Positions 9,764 through 19,431 of a stretch of DNA of 64,000 nucleotides are shown in pieces (position 1 is the first letter of the stretch; every line of letters begins with the position of its first letter). The position numbers and the translations under genes are program-made. Source of the stretch: CAVQBP01 sp963710745 (GTDB lineage: Bacteria > Bacteroidota > Ignavibacteria > Ignavibacteriales > Ignavibacteriaceae); contig CAVQBP010000002.1 in assembly GCA_963710745.1 (NCBI GenBank), forward strand, positions 62,001-126,000, read 5' to 3'. The notes below the pieces were generated by a model. It was not told where the DNA came from. It made no database searches and saw only the letters and a list, made by a program, of their open reading frames with translations.

Positions 9764-10100
9764 AATTAAGAATTTAAATATTTTACCTTGAATATATTTA
9801 TTCCCCATATTAAAGGATATATATACAAATTTACTACCAATAATTTCAAATTTTCCCAATATTGCGTTAATCAGTAAAATCAATATTATTTTCGAAAAAT
9901 TTAAACAATTTCTCATATATGTAATTGGTATAAAATTTACATCTATAAGTGCCAATTAACCGTAGAATATAATGTAAATTTCTAAATAAAGATATTATTC
10001 TCTAAAATTCTTTATATTTATTTTATTGCTATGTCAGATTATTAGAATTTGTAGAGATTTGATACAGCGTTACATTAATTTTATTTGCCGCTAATTCAAA
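9764..10100. other. 337-bp AT-rich intergenic region, nothing certain
   Basis: This region lies between the divergent SGNH and PEGA genes and must hold both promoters. I see no hairpin with a T-run and no RNA gene. A minus-strand frame stays open into it, but the signal peptide places the SGNH start at 9763. Confidence 0.6.
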
Positions 10101-12890
10101 ATGAAAAACTCAATAATTCTAATACTATTTTCCATTTTTTCAGCATTATTCATAAATAATTGTGTTGATGAAATAGTTGTTAATGGACCCAAAAACCAGG
10201 GGAAACTGGTTATAGTTTCAGATCCACCCGGAGCCCAAATATATTTTATGGGGACAAATACAAACAAGTTAACTCCCGATAGTATACTGGGATTGGAAAG
10301 CGGTAATTATGAAGTAACTCTTAAAAACGAAGACTGCTGCGATACAACATTCAACATAAAAGTCTATGATAAACTGACAACATCAATAAATGCAAAATTA
10401 ATAAAGCAAAAATCCTACGGCAATCTATTCCTTGAATCAATACCTGCTGAAGCTGCAATTTATTTGTCAGGCAATAATATAAATAAAATAACTCCGGATA
10501 CGCTTGCCGGATTGGAGACAGGGAATTACCAGGTAACTTTAAAAAGAAATAATTATCTCGACACTACATTCAATATTAATATCTTTAAAGATTCAACCAC
10601 TTCGGTTTCTGTTCAACTAACACAAAAACCACCGGGAAAGGGTAATTTATTTATTGAATCAGTTCCTAATGGAGCAAATATTTATTTATCCGGTGAAGAT
10701 ACAAAGAAAGTCACTCCTGACAGTATATTAAATTTAAATGAAGGAGAATTCCAGGTTATCTTATCAAAAGAAAATTATTTAGATACAGCTTTCAATGTAA
10801 GTATAAAAGATAGCACTACAACATCAAGAATAATTACTCTTAAAAGCAAAAAAACAACCGGCAGCATTTTTCTGCAATCTGTACCAAATGGCGCTCAAAT
10901 TTTTATATCAGGGAATAATACAAATAAAACTACGCCCGAAGGTATAGTTAATCTTGAAGAAGGTAAATATGAACTTACATTGAAACTCCCGGGATATAAT
11001 GATACAACTTTTAATGTAACTATAATTAAAGATCAAAGGGTAGATAAAACAATTATATTAAAAAAAGATATAGAATCAGGGAGTGTTTATTTAGAATCTT
11101 CACCTGCCGGGGCACAGATTTTCTTAGAAGGTATTAACACAAATAAAATTACACCGTCAACCATTGAAAATCTTGATGAAGGTTCACACCAGTTCACATT
11201 GAAATTAAGCGGGTATAAAGATACAACTTTTAGTGTAAACGTTATAAAGTACCAGCAGGTAAATAAATATATAACTTTAATCAGACAGTTAAATACAGGG
11301 AGTTTATTCTTACAGTCAGCACCGTCCGGAGCACATGTGTTTTTAGAAGGAGTAAATACAAGTAAAGTTACTCCTGTTACAATGGAAGATATCGAAGAAG
11401 GTTTACACCAGGTTACCTTGAAGTTAACCGGATATAAAGATACAACTTTCACTGTAACAATAATAAAGGATCAGCAGGCAAGCAAGAATATTATATTATC
11501 TATGGAAATTAACACCGGGAGCGTACTTTTACAATCAACACCAAGCGGAGCAAATATATTTTTAGATGGAACCAATATCAGTAAACTGACACCATCTACA
11601 ATTCAGAATATTGGAGAAGGTTTACATCAGTTTACACTAAAGCTTAGCGGTTATAAAGACACAACTATTAATATAACGATAATTAAAAACCAGCAGGTAA
11701 ATAAAACTATAACTTTAACCAAAGTAATTACCACAGGAAGTGTGCTTTTGCAGTCAGCACCAAGCGGAGCACAAATATTTTTAGATGGAGCTAATACAGG
11801 TAAATTAACACCTTCAACCATTCAGGGGATCGAAGAAGGATTGCATCAGGTTACATTAAAGCTTAGCGGATTTAAAGATACAACCATCAATGTAACAATA
11901 ATCAGAGAGCAGCAGGTAAGTAACAATATAACTTTAACTAAAGAAATTACTACGGGAAGTGTTCTTTTGCAGTCCACACCTGGCGGAGCTCAAATATTTT
12001 TGGAAGGAATTAATACAAGCAAAATAACACCGTCAACCATTCAGGACCTTGAAGAAGGTTCACACCGTTTTACCTTAAAGCTTAATGGATATAATGATAC
12101 AACATTTAATATAACAATAATAAGAGAGGAGCAGATTAGTAAAAATATAACTCTAACAAAAGAAATTACTACCGGAAGCATCTTTTTACAATCAGAACCC
12201 GGCGGAGCTCAGATATTTTTATCGGGAACTAATACAAATAAACTGACACCATCAACTATTGAAAATCTTGAGGAAGGACCATACCAGTTTACTTTGAAGC
12301 TTAGCGGATATTACGATACGACCTTCAATGTTGCCATTACAAGGAATCAACAGACAAATAAAGACATCGCATTAACTAAGGAAGTTACAACAGGAACACT
12401 TTATATTTCTTCATCACCAGCCGTGGCAAGTATATTTTTAAATGACAATAATACTGAAAAGACTACACCCAATACATTTTATGAACTCGACGAAGGATTT
12501 TATACAATAAAATTAAAATTAAATTTTTATAAGGATACTACTGTTAACGTACAGGTTGTCAGGCAACAATTAACATCAAAGGATATTATTCTTACTGAGG
12601 CGAATCCGGTTCAAATTGAAAAGATTTCCACGAGATTATACATTCAGCAGATACGGTTTACATTTTCTTTTAATCAGGATGTTTTACTTGATAAAGTAGA
12701 AATATTTGAACCCAATGGAGGTGGAAATCAAACATTCAATTATTCCAACCAGGAGATTAAAAAGGGAACCAATACAAATATATATTATCCAAAAGTTGTA
12801 AGGGGAACATGGAAACTTGTTTTCTATGGTGCTAAAGCAAAGGATAGTAAAACAGATTTTGTTGTTGAAGCAGATGTGGAAGTCCGTTGA
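10101..12890 (+). CDS. Surface lipoprotein with eleven PEGA-domain repeats
   Basis: This 929-aa protein has a short signal peptide ending at Cys 21 (LFINNC, a weak lipobox). It then has eleven tandem PEGA-type domains of about 73 residues from residue 34 to 837. Each runs: GSxxLQSxPxGAxIFLxG, NTxKxTPxTI, EGxxQxTLKLxGYxDTT, then a linking strand. A 92-residue C-terminal domain without repeats follows (from QIEKISTRLYIQ). PEGA domains are short beta-sandwiches found in surface and cell-wall proteins. The protein is probably anchored in the outer membrane and may extend outward as a rod. It is a single gene; the next gene, sixA-like, converges 8 bases downstream. Confidence 0.85.
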   Translation: MKNSIILILFSIFSALFINNCVDEIVVNGPKNQGKLVIVSDPPGAQIYFMGTNTNKLTPDSILGLESGNYEVTLKNEDCCDTTFNIKVYDKLTTSINAKLIKQKSYGNLFLESIPAEAAIYLSGNNINKITPDTLAGLETGNYQVTLKRNNYLDTTFNINIFKDSTTSVSVQLTQKPPGKGNLFIESVPNGANIYLSGEDTKKVTPDSILNLNEGEFQVILSKENYLDTAFNVSIKDSTTTSRIITLKSKKTTGSIFLQSVPNGAQIFISGNNTNKTTPEGIVNLEEGKYELTLKLPGYNDTTFNVTIIKDQRVDKTIILKKDIESGSVYLESSPAGAQIFLEGINTNKITPSTIENLDEGSHQFTLKLSGYKDTTFSVNVIKYQQVNKYITLIRQLNTGSLFLQSAPSGAHVFLEGVNTSKVTPVTMEDIEEGLHQVTLKLTGYKDTTFTVTIIKDQQASKNIILSMEINTGSVLLQSTPSGANIFLDGTNISKLTPSTIQNIGEGLHQFTLKLSGYKDTTINITIIKNQQVNKTITLTKVITTGSVLLQSAPSGAQIFLDGANTGKLTPSTIQGIEEGLHQVTLKLSGFKDTTINVTIIREQQVSNNITLTKEITTGSVLLQSTPGGAQIFLEGINTSKITPSTIQDLEEGSHRFTLKLNGYNDTTFNITIIREEQISKNITLTKEITTGSIFLQSEPGGAQIFLSGTNTNKLTPSTIENLEEGPYQFTLKLSGYYDTTFNVAITRNQQTNKDIALTKEVTTGTLYISSSPAVASIFLNDNNTEKTTPNTFYELDEGFYTIKLKLNFYKDTTVNVQVVRQQLTSKDIILTEANPVQIEKISTRLYIQQIRFTFSFNQDVLLDKVEIFEPNGGGNQTFNYSNQEIKKGTNTNIYYPKVVRGTWKLVFYGAKAKDSKTDFVVEADVEVR
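10200..12611 (+). repeat. Eleven tandem 219-bp coding repeats (PEGA units)
   Basis: The repeat period is about 219 bases (2412 bases for 11 units). Units 7 to 9 (starting near 11518, 11737 and 11956) are the most alike, with shared GSVLLQS starts; units 1 to 3 and 11 are the most divergent. This suggests growth by duplication in the middle of the array. Confidence 0.85.
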
Positions 12891-12897
12891 TTATAAT

Positions 12898-13395
12898 TTA
12901 TTTGGAATGCTTCTTCGGGTATTCAAAAAAGTTCAGCTCGCAATTTGAATCATTCAGATCAGACCAATTACCAATTTTACAATTCAAAGACACTATTCCG
13001 CAGGTAGGAATATCATATACATTTCCTGAAGTTAAAAAATTTGCCAGATCTGTCAAACCCGGATTGTGTGAGAAAAGCATAACGGTATTAAAACCATTAT
13101 CGAATTGATGAATTACTTCCAGAATATCTTTTCTGCCTGCATCATATAATTCTTTTTTAACCAGGATTTTATTTTTTTCTATACCCATTTCATTACAAAA
13201 GATTTCTGCAGTTTTAAATGCTCTTTCTGCAGGGCTTGAAATTAGAAAATCCGGTTTAACATTTTTCTCTTTCATTATCTTTCCCATGAAAGGAGCGTCT
13301 TTTTCTCCACGTTTGTTTAATGGCCTCTCAATATCTTTAAGATTATTATTGTCCCAGCTTGATTTAGCATGCCTGACCAGATAAATATTTTTCAT
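12898..13395 (-). CDS. SixA-like histidine phosphatase
   Basis: This 165-aa protein belongs to the histidine phosphatase family. I start it at ATG 13395, which gives MKNIYLVRHAKSSWDNN, with the catalytic RHxxS motif at residues 8-12. An upstream ATG would add 19 residues with no homology. Other family blocks are ERPLNKRGEKDAPFMG (about 23-38), PAERAFKTAEIF and the second catalytic His in FSHNPGLTDLANFL. In E. coli, SixA removes phosphate from phosphohistidine carriers; in this lineage the substrate is unknown. It converges with the PEGA gene. Confidence 0.88.
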   Translation of the reverse strand: MKNIYLVRHAKSSWDNNNLKDIERPLNKRGEKDAPFMGKIMKEKNVKPDFLISSPAERAFKTAEIFCNEMGIEKNKILVKKELYDAGRKDILEVIHQFDNGFNTVMLFSHNPGLTDLANFLTSGNVYDIPTCGIVSLNCKIGNWSDLNDSNCELNFFEYPKKHSK

Positions 13396-13578
13396 ATCAA
13401 AACCAATTGTAATTCTTAAACAAAATAAACATTTTAGTTGATTAAAAAACAAGTAAATGTGAATATAATTATAGAATTATGTTTAACCCGAAACAAAAAA
13501 TGTTTTTTTCTATAAAAACCAGGAATTCAGATTTATCATAAATTTCTTTAAATTCGTCACTTATAATTTGAGAGCATC

Positions 13579-14088
13579 TTGATTCGAAATTCTTCAATAG
13601 CAATTATTTTATTTCTATTATTCCATATATTCGGATGCAACAAAGGCTTAAGTCCGATCTCAGCAGAACAGAAAGCAGGTTTCAGCGGGACAATAACCTT
13701 CGTTGGAAATTGGCCGGAAGGAATAACAAGAACTCACATAGTAGTGTTTCAGCAAGAATTAAAATCCTCTACTGATTTTAATATCATAAATTTAAAATTT
13801 GTAAGTCTTGAAATACCGTACGGAGTTAAAACTTATAATTTCAGCTCAACTGATTCGTCTTATATTCCAATAGGAGCAGGCACATATGAATATGTTGCAG
13901 TAGCACAGTCAAAGACGCCTGATTTATCATTAAATAGGAGCGATTGGTCTGTCGCGGGTGTTTATTATGGTAATAATGATACTACTAAGCCGGGAATTCT
14001 GGAGATTCCCGAAAATACGCTTGTTAGAAATATAAATATTGTATGCAATTTTAATAATCCTCCGCCACAACCGCCCGGAGGCAATTAA
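13579..14088 (+). CDS. Lipoprotein coupled to a TonB-dependent receptor
   Basis: This 169-aa protein starts at TTG 13579, since no ATG lies near the signal sequence. The signal peptide SIAIILFLLFHIFGC has a lipobox ending at Cys 20. The rest is strand-rich, including FSGTITFVGNWPEGITRTHI and a segment GAGTYEYVAVAQSK, like a small beta-sandwich of the carboxypeptidase-regulatory type. It ends in a Pro/Gly tail. I do not recognise a named family. The stop TAA shares its last base with the ATG of the TonB receptor gene, so the two are likely made together and may work as a surface pair. Confidence 0.65.
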   Translation: MIRNSSIAIILFLLFHIFGCNKGLSPISAEQKAGFSGTITFVGNWPEGITRTHIVVFQQELKSSTDFNIINLKFVSLEIPYGVKTYNFSSTDSSYIPIGAGTYEYVAVAQSKTPDLSLNRSDWSVAGVYYGNNDTTKPGILEIPENTLVRNINIVCNFNNPPPQPPGGN

Positions 14089-16331
14089 TGATCGATTACT
14101 GGAGAAATATTTTCACTAATATGTTATTTATAGAAAAACCATCCGGATTTAATAGAATACATATCACTAAATATTTTTTAATGTTAATTATCTTTTTTTC
14201 TATAAAAATATATTCTCAGAATTTTGAAATTAATGGTACTGTTAAAGATACTTCAGGCAATAGATTAAGCGAGGTTAATATAGTTGTTGTCGGTCAGGAT
14301 ATCGGAGCAGCTTCAAATGATGATGGATATTATTCTATAAGCAATATAAAACCGGGAAATTATCAGATTGAATTTTCAAGTATTGGCTATCAGCCTTATA
14401 TAACAGGAATTAAAATACTAAATAGTTCTGTAACGGTTAATGCCATCCTTAAAGAAAAACCTGTTGAAACAAAGCAGGTAATTGTAACTGCGGGAAAACA
14501 TGCACAGGAAATTTCGGAGCTTCCTGTAAGTGCCGAAGTAATCCCGTCAAAAGATCTGACAGAAAGAAATATTTCCAATTTAAGATATGCATTGGAATAT
14601 GCACCTGGTGTTAATATGGTTGAAGACCAGGTTAGTATCAGGGGATCAAGCGGATATAGCAGAGGTGCAGGGACCAGAGTTTTGTTAGCGCTTGACGGAA
14701 TCCCGTTTTATACCGGGGATACCGGTGAAATTATATGGGAGATTATACCGGTATCCGAAATTCAGCGGGTCGAGATTATAAAAGGTGCTGCAAGTTCATT
14801 ATACGGCTCATCGGCTATCGGGGGTGTTATAAATGTTATTACAAAAGATATAACCAAAAAGCCTCTTACATATTTTAAAGCATATATTGGCAGTTATGAT
14901 GAAACTTCCTATGATGAATGGAATTGGTGGGGAAAAGGAAAATATAGGCTTTTCAACGGGCTCACACTTTCTCATTCGAATACTTTTGGAAATTTCGGCT
15001 TCACTCTTGCTTTAACAAGGATTGAAGATTCGGGTTATAAGCAAAGCGGCTTTTTCAAAAGGTATGTCGGATATTTTAAAGGAAAATATAAATTTTCTCA
15101 GTTTTCCGATTTATCTCTTTTTGTAAATTCAATTAATCAGCGTAGCGGTAATTTTATCTACTGGAAAGATATCAATCATGCTTTGGTGCCGCCTGATGCA
15201 GACCAGGGACAAAGGACAATGTCAAACAGGTATATGTTCGGAATCATTTATAAAAATGTTTTCTCAAAAGATTTTTCAATAAATGTTCGTTCATCTTATT
15301 ATAACACTAACTGGAGTGATCAGACAACTTCTCATAACTCATCCACGACAAATTTGTATCGTACCGAAATTCAGTCTAATAACAAAATATCGGATAATTT
15401 CATATTAACTTCGGGGATTGAAGGAACAGCTTCAAATGTTAATTCAAACATTTTTGGGAAACCAAATGCAAACGGATTTGGCGCATACTCACAGGCAGAT
15501 GTCAAATTTAATTTCCCTTTATCTTTATCTGCCGGAGTAAGATATGATATAGATAAGATCAAAACCCTTGAAACTTTCGATGCTGTTTCACCTAAATTTG
15601 GCGTGAATTATAAGCTCTCCGATAAACTGATTTTTCGGTCTTCTTTAGGAACCGGGTTCAGAGCCCCGTCATTAGCAGAAGCTTTTACATCTACAACTGC
15701 CAGCGGTATAATCGTCAGACCCAATCCCAACATAAAGCCGGAGCATAATTTTACTTTTGAAATCGGTGCTAATTATCAGTTGTGGTCTAACCTTAATTTT
15801 GATGCTGCAATTTTTAATAATGAGTATTATGATTTCATTGAACCTGAACTTTTGGTTGACTCACTTGGAGGAAGCTTCGGACGTTTTGATAATATTTCAC
15901 GTGCAAGGATCCAGGGATTTGAAATAGATACAAAATATAATATTATTCCCGACAAATTAAATCTTTCCTTAAGTTATACATATTTATGGGCGAGAGATAT
16001 AAATACAAATAAAGCATTAAAGTACCGTCCAAGACATATGTTTTATGTAAATTTAGATTATAAATTATCTCCCTTCGAATTCGGAAGTGATTTCCGTTAT
16101 TTAAGCAGAGTAGAGGAGATTGATAATTTGTCACAATTCATTACAGACGGCAATCGGAGAGTTGCTGTTTATGTCCTGGATTTAAGGGCCGGATATAATT
16201 TTATAACTTTTAATGTTCCGGGAAGATTATTTATAAATGTAAATAATGTTTTAAATTATTATTATGTAGAGTTAATTGGCAATATATCACCGATTCGAAA
16301 TGCTTCTTTAAGCTTTGAATTGTTTTTTTAA
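14088..16331 (+). CDS. TonB-dependent outer-membrane receptor
   Basis: This 747-aa protein has a signal peptide ending near IYSQ (residue 44). A carboxypeptidase-regulatory domain follows at about 45-130 (EINGTVKDTSGNRLSEVNIVVVGQ, split by the family's usual turns). The plug domain is at about 135-250 (SAEVIPSKDL, VSIRGSSGYSRGAGTRVLLA, IKGAASSLYGSSAIGGVINV). The 22-strand barrel takes the remainder and ends in ELFF. FRAPSLAEAF is a classic barrel motif. The receptor imports a ligand across the outer membrane using TonB-ExbBD; the ligand is not clear. ATG 14088 overlaps the lipoprotein stop by one base. ATG 14121 is an alternative start. Confidence 0.92.
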   Translation: MIDYWRNIFTNMLFIEKPSGFNRIHITKYFLMLIIFFSIKIYSQNFEINGTVKDTSGNRLSEVNIVVVGQDIGAASNDDGYYSISNIKPGNYQIEFSSIGYQPYITGIKILNSSVTVNAILKEKPVETKQVIVTAGKHAQEISELPVSAEVIPSKDLTERNISNLRYALEYAPGVNMVEDQVSIRGSSGYSRGAGTRVLLALDGIPFYTGDTGEIIWEIIPVSEIQRVEIIKGAASSLYGSSAIGGVINVITKDITKKPLTYFKAYIGSYDETSYDEWNWWGKGKYRLFNGLTLSHSNTFGNFGFTLALTRIEDSGYKQSGFFKRYVGYFKGKYKFSQFSDLSLFVNSINQRSGNFIYWKDINHALVPPDADQGQRTMSNRYMFGIIYKNVFSKDFSINVRSSYYNTNWSDQTTSHNSSTTNLYRTEIQSNNKISDNFILTSGIEGTASNVNSNIFGKPNANGFGAYSQADVKFNFPLSLSAGVRYDIDKIKTLETFDAVSPKFGVNYKLSDKLIFRSSLGTGFRAPSLAEAFTSTTASGIIVRPNPNIKPEHNFTFEIGANYQLWSNLNFDAAIFNNEYYDFIEPELLVDSLGGSFGRFDNISRARIQGFEIDTKYNIIPDKLNLSLSYTYLWARDINTNKALKYRPRHMFYVNLDYKLSPFEFGSDFRYLSRVEEIDNLSQFITDGNRRVAVYVLDLRAGYNFITFNVPGRLFINVNNVLNYYYVELIGNISPIRNASLSFELFF

Positions 16332-16337
16332 TAATTC

Positions 16338-16410
16338 AATTGTTAAATTGTTAAACGTTTAATGTTAAAATTCCATGTTGTTCATCCAACAATTAAACAA
16401 TTTAGCAATT
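16338..16410. repeat. Long-loop inverted repeat, possible terminator
   Basis: AATTGTTAAATTGTT (16338-16352) pairs with 16396-16410 with one mismatch. A run of eight T follows at 16415-16422. It lies 6 bases after the TonB receptor gene and could end its transcript, though the 43-base loop is long for a classic terminator. Confidence 0.45.
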
Positions 16411-16459
16411 AAACATTTTTTTTATCACTAATATTATATTGAAATTAAGATCGAGTAAT

Positions 16460-17818
16460 ATGTTAATAGACACTCACGCACACTTGTTTCTTCCTAACTT
16501 TGAAAATGATGCTGATGAAGTAATCGAAAGAGCGCGCAATGATGGAATTGATTATATAATTGTTCCTGCTACAGATATTAAAACTTCTAACCAGGTACTG
16601 GATTTGTGCGATAAATATGATTTTATTTATGGAGCAGTCGGAGTTCATCCGCATGATACAAAAGACTGGAATACATCTCTTTTAAATGAAATTAAAGAAT
16701 TAGCAAAGCATAGTAAGATTGTAGCAATAGGTGAAATAGGTTTGGATTATTATTATGATTTTTCACCTAAGGAAAAACAAATAGAAGCTTTTAAATCTCA
16801 AATTGATTTAGCTATTGAATTAAATCTCCCTGTTATAATTCATAACAGGGAATCAGATGAAGATATGCTGAAAATTATAAAAGAATACTGCGGCTCAGGG
16901 TTAAAAGCTCAGTTCCATTGTTTTAGTTCGCCTATTGAGTATGCTAATGAATATATAAGGATGGGACATTTTGTCTCTTTCACCGGGAATATTACATTTA
17001 AAAAAGCTGATAAGCTCAGAGATACATTGTCTAAAATATCTCTTGAACATGTAATGATTGAAACAGATTCTCCGTTTATGACCCCGGTTCCTCATCGCGG
17101 TAAGCGTAATGAGCCTGCATATATTAAGCTTGTTGCCGAGAAGATCGCAGAAGTTCATAATTTAAGTATGGAAGATATCTCACGTTTCACATCATACAAT
17201 GTTTTTAGAATGTTTGGAATAGGAAGCAAACCCGGTACAAGCTTTACTTATAAAATTAAAAATTCCCTTTATATAAATGTAACCAACAGGTGCAACGCCG
17301 ACTGTGTCTTCTGCGAAAGGAAAGGGGAAGCCGTAAGGAGCGGATATAATTTAAAGATGAGCAAAGAAATGGAACCTCCTGCGGAAGTTTATATAAAAGA
17401 GATTGATGATCCTAAAAGGTATGATGAAATAGTATTTTGCGGTTATGGTGAACCTACAATAAGGTGGGATGTTCTAAAGCAGGTCGCCGCTTACGTTAAA
17501 AAGAACGGGGGTAAAACCAGGCTTAATACAAATGGTCACGGTAATTATATAAATCATAGAGATATTACGCCTGAGATGAAAGGGAAAATAGATAAAGTCT
17601 CTGTAAGCTTGAATACCTCCGACCCTGAGGAATATGCAAGAATTTTTCAGGTCGATAAGAAATTATTTGATGAAGCAATAAAATTTATACAGGGCTCAAA
17701 AGAATATACTGATAAAGTTATTGTTTCAGTTGTTGATTATGGTAATGTTGATCAGGGCGAAGCAAAAAAGCTTACTGATGAATTCGGAGTAGAATTTAGA
17801 GTTCGTGAATATTATTAA
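16460..17818 (+). CDS. TatD-family hydrolase fused to a radical SAM domain
   Basis: This 452-aa protein has two enzymes in one chain. Residues 1-257 are a TatD metal-dependent hydrolase: DTHAHLF (His 6 and 8), GVHPHD, GEIGLDYYYDFSPKEKQ, PVIIHNRES, FHCFSS and ETDSPFMTP. Residues about 260-452 are a short radical SAM domain: NVTNRCNADCVFCERKGE with cluster Cys 278, 282 and 285, then FCGYGEPTIRWD and LNTNGHGN. This matches a known arrangement in which a TatD-linked radical SAM protein is fused or adjacent. The substrate is unknown. A TTG at 16439 would add seven residues; I prefer the ATG just before DTHAH. Confidence 0.88.
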   Translation: MLIDTHAHLFLPNFENDADEVIERARNDGIDYIIVPATDIKTSNQVLDLCDKYDFIYGAVGVHPHDTKDWNTSLLNEIKELAKHSKIVAIGEIGLDYYYDFSPKEKQIEAFKSQIDLAIELNLPVIIHNRESDEDMLKIIKEYCGSGLKAQFHCFSSPIEYANEYIRMGHFVSFTGNITFKKADKLRDTLSKISLEHVMIETDSPFMTPVPHRGKRNEPAYIKLVAEKIAEVHNLSMEDISRFTSYNVFRMFGIGSKPGTSFTYKIKNSLYINVTNRCNADCVFCERKGEAVRSGYNLKMSKEMEPPAEVYIKEIDDPKRYDEIVFCGYGEPTIRWDVLKQVAAYVKKNGGKTRLNTNGHGNYINHRDITPEMKGKIDKVSVSLNTSDPEEYARIFQVDKKLFDEAIKFIQGSKEYTDKVIVSVVDYGNVDQGEAKKLTDEFGVEFRVREYY

Positions 17819-17881
17819 AGTAATTTTTGCCGGTACCTATAGAGTCTCCGGCTCATTCATCTTCCCAATTATATAAATACT

Positions 17882-19320
17882 ATGAATAATTTTAATAAAC
17901 TTCTTATAATAATTTTCATTTATAATAATTTTGTGTTTCCTCAGGAAAATGCAAACGGATTAAAATACCGCCTGGATTCTCTTTTAACGGATCAGTTCTT
18001 TCAATCTGCTTTACCGGCTGTTGATATTTATGATCTGACATCCGGTGAAAGCTTATATAGAAAAAATGAAAAGATGCTTTATAATCCCGCATCGAATATG
18101 AAGATATTAACTACAGTCTCTGCACTATTATTTTTAGAGCCTGATTATAAGTTTTATACAACTTTATATTACTCCGGTAATATTTTAAATAATATATTAT
18201 ATGGAGATTTGTATGTGATAGGCAGAGGAGACCCGATCTTCTACAGCAGTGATCTGGATTCTCTTGTAAAAGAAATAAAGAAAAAGGGAATCCGGGAGAT
18301 CAATGGAAATATTTATGCGGATATTTCCTGGAAAGATTCAGTGTACTGGGGAAATGGCTGGATGTGGAATGATGATCCTTCAACTGATGCACCTTATCTC
18401 TCCGCATTAAATATAAATGAAAATTCTATCGAAGTTTTTGCGTCTCCAACAAGTTTCGGTAAGAAAGCTGATATTTATTTAAAACCTGAAACAGGGTATG
18501 TGAATGTTGTAAATAAAACTATTACTACTTACAGCGATAGTAATGATGACTATGAAGTTACCAGGGATTGGATGAATAGAAAAAACACAATTATTGTAAG
18601 CGGTTTAGTGAGTAACAATGCAAGAAAAGATTCGGCTAATTTATGGCAGGGAGTTAACATTTTGAATCCTCCTATGTATTTTATGACGCTTTTATATGAA
18701 AATCTAATGATAAATAAAATTAAAGTTGATGGTACAGAAGGAATAAGATCAGTTCCCGAAAATGCTGTCCGATTTCTGAATTATTACCATACAATAGATT
18801 CCGTAATAGTAAATACAAATAAACCGAGTTATAATCTCGGTGCAGAGATGCTCTTATATGCTCTTGCTGCAAAAGACAGCGGCTGTCCTGCAATTGCCAA
18901 AAACGGGACAGCTTCTCTCAAAAAATTAATTTCCACTGTTGGTCTAGATCCCGAAAATTACAGTCTGGCTGATGGCTCGGGAGTTTCACGGTACAACCTG
19001 GTCTCTGCTGAATTAATTCTGTCGATATTAAAATATTTATACATGAATAAACCTGATATATATCAAAAATTTTACAACTCTTTGCCGATTGCAGGAATTG
19101 ACGGTACTTTAAAAGAAGAATGCTGAATACTTCAGCGCAAAATAATGTACACGCGAAAACAGGCTCCTTAAGAGGCGTCAGTTCTTTGTCAGGTTATGTA
19201 ACCTCAAAAAACAATCATGAAATTGCTTTTTCAATTTTAATGGAGAATTTTGTAGGAAGCAGCTCAAAAACCAGAAATATTCAGGATTTGATTTGTGAAA
19301 TGCTTGCAGAATATAATTAA
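17882..19320 (+). pseudogene. dacB: D-Ala-D-Ala carboxypeptidase (PBP4, S13), one frameshift near the end
   Basis: The gene encodes a periplasmic penicillin-binding protein that trims peptidoglycan peptides. A signal peptide (FNKLLIIIFIYNNFVFPQE) precedes the S13 domain. The first motif SNMK is at residues 71-74, and the second is in DGSGVSRYN. The third motif KTG (HAKTGSLRG) lies beyond a frameshift. In the A-run at 19111-19114 one base seems missing: the frame ends in GTLKEEC and a stop at 19124, while the overlapping frame continues with MLNTSAQNNVHAKTG to 19320. Corrected, the product is 479 aa, normal for PBP4. A homopolymer error is the simplest explanation. Confidence 0.88.
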
Positions 19321-19431
19321 ATAAATTTCAATCCGAATTGTTAAAGGTGATTTCTATTATTAATAGAATTTCCTTGAGACATGGTTTTAATTATAGTTAT
19401 TAATCTTTTCTCATCAGCCAAGATTTTTAAA

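Noticed and set aside
9764..9955. N-terminal extension of the SGNH gene
   Set aside because: The signal peptide begins at 9763; the upstream residues are AT-rich translation with no homology.
11087..11452. Open frame opposite the PEGA repeats
   Set aside because: It simply mirrors the repeat units on the other strand; no independent start signal.
10200..12611. Regular repeats that might suggest a CRISPR-like array
   Set aside because: The 219-base units are coding, in frame throughout, and lack the short repeat/unique spacer pattern.
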